Shown: positions 34,512 to 64,000 of the stretch, piece by piece | How positions within the stretch are numbered: position 1 is the stretch's first letter | Layout: every line of letters starts with the position of its first letter | Assembly (NCBI GenBank): GCA_009760855.2 | Contig: WPIO01000160.1 | Span: 497,501 to 561,500, forward strand | DNA from: Cristatella mucedo | Lineage: Eukaryota > Bryozoa > Phylactolaemata > Cristatellidae | Length of the DNA: 64,000 nucleotides | Direction: 5' to 3' | Translations under genes and position numbers: made by a program | Notes under the pieces: generated by a model | The model's input: the letters and a program-made list of their open reading frames with translations, nothing else | Databases searched by the model: none | What the model was told of the DNA's origin: nothing

Positions 34512-34547
34512 TCTCTCACTCTTGCACTCTCCTTTTCCCTCTCTCCA

Positions 34548-34578
<31 letters not shown>

Positions 34579-34664
34579 TTTTCTCTCTCCTCTCTCTCTC
34601 TCTCTCACTCACTCTCTCCCTCCCTCTCTCTTTCTCGCTCTCACAATCACACTCTCCTTTTCTC

Positions 34665-34695
<31 letters not shown>

Positions 34696-34842
34696 CCCTC
34701 TTTCTCTTTCTCGCTCTCGCTTTCGCTCTCGCTTTCGCTCTCTCTCTCGCTCTCTCTCTCGCTCTCTCTCTCTCTCTCGCTCTCTCTCTCTCTCGCTCTC
34801 TCTCTCGCTCTCTCCCTCTCTCTCTTTTTCTCTCTCTCGGCC
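34512..34842. repeat. (CT)n satellite with CGCT interruptions
   Basis: About 330 bp pyrimidine array. The regular G interruptions (CTCG) create apparent frames on both strands. Confidence 0.95.
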
Positions 34843-36397
34843 GGTGCAGAGCAGCATTCGGTGACGACCTTGACGACGCGCTATACAAAGCTGATCTTCT
34901 TGAACAGAAAACAGTTGGAAACAGTTGGAAAGCTTCTTTTCGCCGCAGACATCGTGTGCTCGTCGTCACCGATTCTGCTCTCTTTGCACGTCGAGTTGGC
35001 GTTCATGTCCCAGCGGCGACGGGGCGGGGCGGCGGCGTCGCCTGTCGCTCTTTCCCGTGATGTATTCAAAATGATGAGCAGGCTGTCAAACGAATTACGG
35101 CGAGTTGCCCTGGGCCGAACTGCCCTGGGGAGTGCGGCTGGGGGCTTCACGTGCAACCAGTCTCCCGTGTCAACTAGGCAGTGGCAGGGGCAGCGGGGGG
35201 GGGGGAGAGAGAACAAATATCCCCGGGCGGCCAAGGTTAAGGGGGTGCCAAGGTCAAGGGGGTGCCAAGCAAGGCCAAGGGGTCGCCAAGAGCAAAATGG
35301 ACGTGTGTGTATTTTTTTAAATTGTTCCATGTGTGAACAGCAATCTAGATTTTAAGAAGGCCCATTCGCTGGAAAAGATGGTTACAGCCTGGTTTTAGAG
35401 GCAGCTTGCTAAGTGATACGCAGTTAGCAGGACATGGCTGGTGTCTACTCTCCCTCAAAACAGTCGGCATATTGCGTCTGTTGTTTGCTCTTCCCTCTGT
35501 CCATCCAAAATTCCAGACCGTCACTTGAATTGAATATTGGTTTAGCTAGTAGAGGAAACCTGAAGGAAATGATTGTTCATGACAACAGGCCTTCTCACCT
35601 TCAGGCTTTCACCACATGGAAAGAAACAGACAAGAGAGTTCTCAAAGGAAGTGGAATAGACACTGCTGGTGAGGAACCAATCTTATCTGAACAAAAACGA
35701 TGGCAGAAAGTCATAAAGAGAGTTCTCAGCTGCATCAAGTTCTTGGTTTCTCAAAACTAGGGATTGAGTGTTTACCAAGAGAGTGTTGGCCTAGCTGGTA
35801 AGAGAAACATTGGAAGCTTCTTGGTACTTATTCATCTTGCAGCTCGGTACGATCTTCTTCTGCAATCACACCTGGACCACGCCAGAAAGAATCCAAAGTT
35901 AGTCTCTTATCTGTCTCATCAAACCCAAAATGAGTTCCTTAGTGTACTACTCGCATTCACAATCAGAGACAAGCTTCTCTGTGGCATACGACGAAACAAG
36001 TACTGTCAAAATAATTCGTTTGACTCAAGTTCTGATTTGGCACAATACGTGCAGATGTCTGAGGTCATTAAGTATGTTGATGTTGACTTTGCCAGCAAAA
36101 CAGTCATCATCAAAGTATCTTTCCCGGGCTTTCTTCAAATCAACGCCAAAGTTGCCATCATGGAAAAACTCGAATCTGGCCAAATTTCCTTGCTAGATAG
36201 CATGTCACAGTGGTACGACAACGCAGTAGTCATGTCTGGCCACTTGTCAGGTGTATTAAAGAGAATATCGTTCAGAAATAAGAAGGCCATTTTTCACAAG
36301 CTTTAGTAATCACAGCTTGAAACTGACATAAATTCACGTTACATGTCAGGATTTCGTTTTCATTAATTTTTTGGAAAAATAGAGAGTACCTACTTAT

Positions 36398-36555
36398 TCT
36401 TTTCAAGATTAGCACAGTGATTAAGGTATTCGCCTCAACCAAAATTGAGGTGAGTGAATATGAGACCGAGGTCATGGGCTCGAACCCCGTGACATATGTG
36501 AAGCGCCCGAATATAGATTGAGTTCTCTTAGAGTGCTATACAAATGAATTATATT
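36398..36555 (+). repeat. SINE-2 inserted in the hAT element
   Basis: Head TTAGCACAGTGATTAAGG, B box GGGCTCGAACCCC, tail AAGCGCCCGAATATAGATTG and ATGAATTATATTGTATT end. The insertion post-dates the hAT copy. Confidence 0.85.
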
Positions 36556-36599
36556 GTATTATAGTAAGATAAATTCGGAGGAGCGAATAACAGAAGAAA

Positions 36600-36870
36600 T
36601 TCTTAGTAATCGCTGTTGTGGTTTCGTTTAATTGACGGCACTGCCCGCCCCCGATCGTTGTACGAGTGGGTTGCGACACTCTAAATGTGGTATGCGGACG
36701 GAAGGTGCTATTAAGGATTGTTGTGACAAGGGAGTCGCTGGACTCTGGTGGGCGAGAGGGGCGAGGAGAGCCGTGATTCCCTCTGCTCCGTGCGTAGTGG
36801 AACAAACTGATGATGCTGCTAGTCGGCTGGCTTTCCGTGCTGTTCGTGACGATAACTAAAACTACAGCTG
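36600..36870. other. Unassigned insert within the hAT element
   Basis: About 270 bp between recognisable transposase pieces that does not read as transposase in any frame. It may be another small insertion. Confidence 0.35.
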
Positions 36871-38089
36871 TCAAACGTAACTCTGCAGCAAGGTGAAGTG
36901 CAAGAGTTGAGGCTGTGAAAGCTATCAATGATGGACTGACTCTCTGAGGTCTCTTTGGAGCTACTGTCTGAGGATACGATTGGAACATTTGAAACAAGAA
37001 GTGAAGCTAGCACTCTCCTACATTGCATCTTTAACTTCAACTTTTGTGGCTACGTTGCCATTTTGGTACGTCATCTCAAGGAAAATTGACGGCGTTCAGA
37101 AAAGACTGCAAGGATCCAAAGATGAACTTCAAATACGCCTCTTATGAATTCCACTCTCTGTGAGAGTGAGTTGTTAAGACTTGGAAAAAATCTGTGTCAA
37201 GAATCACTACTAAATGCCAAAATGAGATGTGATTTGTGGCGAGCTGCTGTTGAATCAAGAATAATCCTCCGAAGAATAAAGATGCTTGGAGAACTCTCTC
37301 AACATGTTGGCATCATGGCTGAGGGAGGAATTTCAAGAATAATGAATAACAGCATAGACTGCGTCTTACAAGAAATTACAACTAGTTTTCCGGTTCACAG
37401 ATCTTGATGTCCAATTTTTTTCTTGCTGGAAGTTGAGAAGCTTTTGAAAACGCTTGACCAGACCAAATTCAGCCAGCTTGAAAGCTTCTATTGTTCAGAC
37501 GTTGATGGAACAGAGCTGTACAATGAAATATGTGATTGCAAAAATGCTTCTTGTCACACGTCTCGATTCGGCATAAAGACCCCACACTGGAACTTATGTA
37601 TTTAATTGTCAGTTATGGAGAATAATCTTTTCCTAATTTGAGAATTGCCTTGCAAGTTCTTCTGACCGTAGCTGTAACAGTTGCCAGCTGTGAACGTCCC
37701 CTTAGCAAGCTGAAGATAACTCTATTTTATCTGAGAGCATGAACGGGGTAAGATAACTCTTTGATTTGGCCTTGTTAAGCATAGAGAAAGAACAGTGGAA
37801 AATATTGCCTTTCAAACTTTAATAGACCAGTTTGCAACGTCTAGTGCTTGAATAGTTCACCTAAGTAAAAGCTGCAATAGTTACCTTGTATCTCAAACAC
37901 AATTAATGAAACTTTCTCGACACGATATGCCTGCTAGTGTGCGTTTTCTGCGTTTCTTCTGTGATTGAGCAATGTTCCAGCCACTTTTAACAAGGGAGGG
38001 GCGCCATTTGTAGCTTTGCTCCCTGGCGCCGAAAGGTCTCACTACGCCACCGCAACTAGGTTCGCTGTATTGTAATGTAGCAATGTATG

Positions 38090-38250
38090 GCGTTGGCTCG
38101 CTGTAAGCACTTTAAAGGCAGGAGGCGGCGGCAGCGGCCGTGTGCCACAGCTGTCGCTTGTTGCGGCCGCGCGGCTTTGTAATAAGCGACAGCTGTGGGA
38201 CGCGGCAACCGCCGCCACCAGCCTTTAAAGTGCTTACAGCGAGCCGACGA
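38090..38250. repeat. Large inverted repeat (hairpin), 60-bp arms
   Basis: Left arm 38095-38159 and right arm 38184-38245 are reverse complements with few mismatches (outer part GCTCGCTGTAAGCACTTTAA, inner part AAGCGACAGCTGTG), separated by a 24-bp spacer. It lies 35 bp outside the hAT target duplication. Confidence 0.9.
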
Positions 38251-39190
38251 TGACGTGGGAAAATGACCGCGAGTAAAGACGACGTGGGAAAAAGACGACG
38301 CGGGAAAATGCAGAGTCGCCAAACCGTCGCCACGGGGGCGAAACTGGGCGTGCTTGGTGCTCAACTTTGAAGTTTCGCGTCTCTCAATTATTTTCGCGAA
38401 TTTCGTGCGAGGGCACGCGAGGCAGAAGTCTTTCGCTTGCGGTTCACATTCTCGCGGCGCGCTAGCCAGCCAGATTCCAGTCGGAAGTGAGCACACCGGA
38501 AGTATGTCCGCAAACTGTCGAGAGAGGGAGCCGTCAAGCGGAGAGAAGCCGACTAAAGAAACGAGTCTCGACGTCGAGAAAGGACAAGCTGCGCTCCTGA
38601 CAGAGCAGCAGACGAAACGTTGACATTTACGCTGGAACACCGGCTGCGCGATGTCAAAGACGTCGAGCGTACGATCTCGCAGCAGGACTCCGCCGTTCGC
38701 AAGACGCGGGAACCCTCCGGGTTCACCGAGGTCGCAGGGTCGAGGTCGCTGGGCGGCCAATCGAAAAGTTTCCGAAATGTTTAGCGGGTGGAGAATAAGC
38801 GACTCGGCTGCGGCGGCGGCGAGCGTTCGCGCACGAGCGACGGAAGCGCTCGCTCGCGCGAGCCCTTTTCGAACTACAGCTACCTCCGCGGGCGTTTCCG
38901 TTGAGCGCAGCGCACTCGGCGTGCTTGCCGGTAGAAGTGAAGCCGAACGATTTTCCCCGTCGTCCACAATTGCGCAGCGGCTGCCCGGACGAGGCTGGCG
39001 TCCCGGCTGTCTGCCGGTCGCGGCGCGAGCGAGAGCCCTGCTGCAGCGGCAGCTGGAAACGAGGCTCGCGGTCGAGTGCTTTCAGGGTCAAGCGGGTCAA
39101 ACTTGACCCTGACGGGTGAGGCGAGCGCGAGCTCCCCTCGGCGGGCCGTGCGTCGTCGCAGCGTCTGGAAAAGTCTGGAAAAAAGTCTGG
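38251..39190. other. CpG-rich unique sequence
   Basis: High GC with overlapping frames on both strands (longest 303 codons minus, 151 codons plus). No domain recognised. It has promoter-like composition only. Confidence 0.35.
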
Positions 39191-39194
39191 AAAA

Positions 39195-39200
39195 GTGGTA

Positions 39201-39288
<88 letters not shown>
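39195..39288. repeat. (TA)n microsatellite
   Basis: About 95 bp of uninterrupted TA with one TGTA near the start. Confidence 0.97.
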
Positions 39289-39292
<4 letters not shown>

Positions 39293-39324
39293 TAGTCCTT
39301 CCCCTCCATTGCTTCGGACTTGCA

Positions 39325-39425
39325 AATGTATGTATCTTCGTCTGTAACTCCACAAAGCCGTAAAGACTATGTGGGTGTTACCCATGAGAGTTTTGTATAG
39401 CGAACCTGCAGCCCGAGCCAGAATG
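39325..39425 (-). repeat. LINE-B 3' end remnant
   Basis: Minus-strand copy of the LINE-B terminus (CTGTAACTCCACAAAG and ACTATGTGGGTGTTAC on the plus strand). Confidence 0.8.
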
Positions 39426-39837
39426 GCCGCTTTCTGTCTCATCTACTTTACCCGGTGAATGCATACAGTTTGTAAATAAAAATGAGATCGACTTTTTTAT
39501 AACCACGGTGTTCCGTTTGTTGCTGATCTTGTTCGCTATCTGTGGACAAAACGCTTGCCATAGAATGAAATAAGGAAAGCCTCATAAGATGCCGTAACCA
39601 TGGTTACGGCATGGGTCATTGCCGGCTGGCCATCACGTTTGACGAGGCAGGCCAGCACAGCATCTGTCTTGCTCACTAGACCCAGAAGCAGTGTGCTGCA
39701 CGGAGCAAACAGAGCGTGAATTGAACTATTTCATTTGAGAAAATATTTGTTCAGCTGTGACATTCTGAAGACGTGCTTAGCAGTGGCTCTACACCGACAG
39801 TCGAGGATGTTAAACACACATGCATCTATTCTTTATC

Positions 39838-40272
<435 letters not shown>

Positions 40273-41431
40273 TTCTCACATGTACACACTGCTTAGTGAT
40301 AAGGTACACTAACATCAGATCATTCATTCGCACAGACATCTTTAAGGAGCAGTGTGTAAACTAACTGGTACCCATGTATGATTTCCAATGAAACCAGATC
40401 GCAGCCCCTGGTCTCTAACCGATCTTCGATCTGCCGGAGCACTACCGGCTACCACTTTGCTTTCGTTGTGCTACTGTTGCTGCTATGCTTTATGCTGGCG
40501 CTAGTGTGACGTCCCGGCATGCTGTTTAGCCATCCATAGCCGTCCCAAGGTGCCAAGCTGTTTAGTGTCTTCGATTCTGTGCCCCAAGTACAACACGTGA
40601 GTGCAGCAGCTCTACTATCACCAAGGCGTCACGGCGGCGAGCTGTTGGCAGCACCCGTGCCTAGCACTGAGTGTGAGTGCGAGAGCGCACAATCATTGCA
40701 GACCATGCACGCAGCAGCGGCCTAGAGAAGACTATTGACGATTATATGCCATCGGGCCACTCGCCGGCTCTGCATACTCGGCGTGTACCACACAATGGTC
40801 TAGCGGTGAAGCAGTGAAGTGGTGCTGGCAAACAGAGTGGGAATTCCGTTTTGCCTCATGAAGATCTGCGCCCAACGAAAGATTATTGCCTCAACTATCA
40901 ATATTGCGAAAGTGGTCGCACACTGCCACCCTCTGAAACGGCATGACCAAAAGGAAGCAGGCGAGCAGAGGTTCGCAAAGCATGGAAAGATGAGGTGCAG
41001 GGAAGACCGGAGCGAAACCTGAGGCCGGTAATGGCAACGTAAGTAAGGTAAGTGAGGCAGGTAAGGACAGGAGGAGCAGTCCCAGAACGTTTGACGTCCA
41101 GCCCAGCACGTATGCTGCCGTTCACTGAGTGTGGCGAGTGAGATCAAGTGCAAGCTGGGTCGTGTCCTTTTGAACTGTCAGCATCGTGCGCAACTGCTGC
41201 CGCATGCCCGCCTGTGGAGAACAACCATCGCAAGCAGCGGTAGCAGCAGCAGCAGCAGTCGGTGCCGCTGCTGCACTGCGGCCAGACGCTGGAGACCCGG
41301 GCCGCGATCGGTGCCGTGCGAAGGCTTAGCACTAAACGGCCGCCTCGCAGACGCGAGACTCAAGCGAAGGGGAGAGGAGAAGATAGGCCTTCCGCAGTTT
41401 CGCCTCCATTGGCGGCTGCAGCCATCGTTTC
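40273..41431. other. Region 3' of PLOD
   Basis: Expected to include the PLOD 3' UTR on the minus strand near 41431. No repeat or other gene is recognised. GTAAG-type short direct repeats occur near 41040. Confidence 0.4.
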
Positions 41432-62458
<21,027 letters not shown>

Positions 62459-62821
62459 CTAAAGACACGGCACAAGAAGGAACGCGAGCTTACCAGGCAG
62501 CACTGCAGACATTGGATGGCGAACATTGGGCTGAGCGAACGGCCCGAGGCAGCTGTCTGCAGCAGCCCAGCACGGCTGAACGCAAGGAAAGTGGGGCCAG
62601 CGAGAATGAGAGCAAAACTAGAGAAAAGAAATAGGCTCGCTGTATGAAGCACCCGGGTTGCTTCGGGAAGAGTTCGTAAAAGCCGGTCTCTCGAATGGCC
62701 GCGCCTTGGCTTCGTGCCGTCCCAGACTGCTGCGCCAAGCGACCGGAGGAGAGAAGTTGCGGGAAGAGAGAATCTTCGGCAGCTTCGGTAGAGACCGCCG
62801 ACGGCGCTTCCAGGAACCGAG

Positions 62822-62930
62822 CTCACAAACCAGCTCAGCTCCAGCTCACAAACCAGCACAGCTCCAGCTCACAAACCAGCACAGCTCCAGCTCACAAACC
62901 AGCACAGCTCCAGCTCACAAACCGGCTAGT
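62822..62930. repeat. 23-bp minisatellite, about 4.7 copies
   Basis: Unit starts CTCACAAACCAGCACAGC and ends TCCAG. First and last copies are slightly different. Confidence 0.95.
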
Positions 62931-63377
62931 GCTGGCTTTCGCTCTTAAGCAGCGAAGTTCGTGCCGCCAACGGTTGCACGTCTGTCTGTCTGTTTGTCGG
63001 CACTTTCCTGCGCTTGGCTTCGGCCATACCATGGAGCCACAGCTGCTGCCTCACATCGGGCTGGCCTCACTTTCGCTCTACCCGTGGCGTCTATCTCTAA
63101 TGGTCTGCTATTGGCTGCTCGATGCTCGGCTGCTGTTGGCCGTAATTGGCTGCTATTGGCAACCTGAGACCATCTCTCATGGCTGCTCACTCACTGCAGC
63201 GCCCATCCTGGCGGGGCACGTCGCCATCGCCATGCTCATTCTCACATCATGTTTCGCACACTGATGCTGAATCCGGTGGCGGCTCCATCACCAGCGCAAT
63301 CGTGCGGAGGCGGCAGGGGCCCTTTCGGCCAGCGTCGGCTGGTCAGAGACGCCTGTCGTCACCGTAAGGACTAGTGG

Positions 63378-63510
63378 CATGTTTGTTTATCAAGCATGAT
63401 ATTACTCACCATTCAATTCCATTTCCCTTTGCAACAAATGTAAAGCGCCTAGAGAGAGAGATTGAGTTCCCTGAGGGCGCTTTATCAAGTGCATCATTAT
63501 TATTATTCCA
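63378..63510 (+). repeat. LINE-A 3' end remnant
   Basis: TTGTTTATCAAGCATGATAT, tail AAAGCGCCTAGAGAGAGAGA and a TTATTATTATT end. Confidence 0.85.
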
Positions 63511-64000
63511 TAGCATGTGCGCTACTCGGAGCACGTGTCTACGGGGTGGTCGGGGGGGGGAGGAAGGAGGCTGGAGGCTGCTTACGTGCGAAAGGGTCGT
63601 GCAGACGCCGCTGCTTCTGCCAGAGCGTGGAGGTGACGTCGGCAGCAGCTGCTTTCGGACTTCCGTGACGTTTGCTTCACTGGCCGCGCACATGCCAGGC
63701 CGGAGCGAGCCGGCGTCGAACGGCGACGCTGCCCACTACAGCAACAGGGCACTTGTTAGCGCAGGCAGCTGGTGACGTCAGCATGTCACAAGCTCGGGCG
63801 CCTTAGCGCTGGTGACACGCTGGCTGCACTGGCACCAGCAAAGGAGCGGGCAGGCAAGCGTATGATGCCGGCCGGCCAGCCAGCCAGCCACCAACTCCAG
63901 ACGAGGTGGGGGCCAGAGCTGTTGAGTGTATGCACTCGCATAGTACGTAGTATACGTAGTACGTAGTATACGTAGTACGTAGTATGCACTCGCCGCATAG
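63510..64000. other. PLOD upstream intron sequence
   Basis: No exon recognised. A TACGTAGTA-type repeat lies at 63940-63985. Confidence 0.4.

Larger units (their letters stand above)
35434..37790 (+). pseudogene. hAT transposase (DUF4371 / ZMYM1-like), broken
   Basis: Pieces in order: LKEMIVHDNRPSHLQAFTTW at about 35560-35620; QESVGLAGKRNIGSFLVLIH, LAARYDLLLQSHLDHARKNP and QNEFLSVLLAF (35776-35955), the DUF4371 region; QWYDNAVVMSGHLSGVLKRI (36210-36270), matching the family GYDGAANMSG motif; a stop at 36304; pieces such as VISRKIDGVQKRL near 37070; and the C-terminal dimerisation motif TVASCERPLSKLKI at about 37675-37720. At least one stop and several frame changes separate these. Domestication is unlikely because no continuous frame survives. 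Confidence 0.88.
35179..38052 (+). mobile_element. hAT-superfamily DNA transposon, decayed, with 8-bp target duplications
   Basis: The element begins CAGTGGCAGGGGCAGCG and ends ...TCACTACGCCACCG. Its reversed end, CGGTGGCGTAGTGAG, is a typical hAT terminal sequence. The flanks carry the same 8 bp, CAACTAGG, at 35171-35178 and 38053-38060, the target-site duplication length of hAT elements. Inside is a transposase of the ZMYM/DUF4371 type, split by stops, frameshifts and later insertions (a SINE-2 at 36398-36555). It moved by cut and paste when active; this copy cannot encode a full transposase. Confidence 0.9.

Noticed and set aside
35764-36306. Intact 180-codon hAT-derived host gene
   Set aside because: The frame stops within the transposase core, and later domains are in other frames and interrupted by insertions.
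38056-38967. 303-codon minus-strand frame as a gene
   Set aside because: It runs through both arms of the inverted repeat and CpG-rich DNA with no domain; the opposite strand is also open.

Overview
This window is animal nuclear DNA: two intron-containing genes for animal-specific proteins, both on the minus strand and both running off the window, set among non-LTR retrotransposon (LINE) pieces, tRNA-derived SINEs, one decayed hAT transposon and very many microsatellites. There are no bacterial operons, ribosome-binding sites or CRISPR arrays. The organism is best described as an invertebrate metazoan. Both proteins are clear but not close relatives of the vertebrate forms, and I cannot name the phylum.

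Left part (about 2.2-18.1 kb, minus strand): seven coding exons of a KCNQ1-like (Kv7) voltage-gated potassium channel, from the start codon at 18139 through S6 at 2211. The exons join to an uninterrupted 350-codon frame. From exon 2 to exon 7 their lengths are 91, 127, 79, 97, 141 and 111 bp, the lengths I recall for human KCNQ1 exons 2-7. The cytoplasmic C-terminal exons must lie to the left of base 1. Introns hold LINE and SINE fragments and microsatellites.

Middle (18.2-41.4 kb): mostly transposon and satellite DNA. A roughly 2.4-2.5 kb block just upstream of the KCNQ start codon is present as two nearly identical direct tandem copies (18257-20680 and 20757-23248), bounded by (CT)n arrays. 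The second copy runs into about 600 bp of pyrimidine-only satellite. Further right are more LINE copies (24.2-30.7 kb), CpG-rich sequence with no recognisable gene (31.4-34.5 kb), a decayed hAT transposon (35179-38052) with perfect 8-bp target-site duplications, and a 60-bp-arm inverted repeat (38090-38250).

Right part (41.4-62.5 kb, minus strand): twelve coding exons of a procollagen-lysine hydroxylase (PLOD), together 548 codons plus stop. They run from the region after the N-terminal glycosyltransferase-like domain to the conserved C-terminus with the iron and 2-oxoglutarate ligands. The N-terminal exons lie beyond base 64000.

Repeat system: two LINE families are recognised from reverse-transcriptase motifs. 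LINE-A (CR1/L2-like) ends in a conserved tail followed by (TTA)n. LINE-B is a second RT family with a different 3' end. Two SINE families carry tRNA-like B boxes, and SINE-2 ends in a tail resembling that of LINE-A, which suggests it is mobilised by LINE-A. The two host genes have no evident functional link; they are neighbours in the same orientation about 23 kb apart. Most long reading frames here, such as those rich in Ser-Leu, Arg-Glu or His-Thr, are translated microsatellites and are not annotated as genes.
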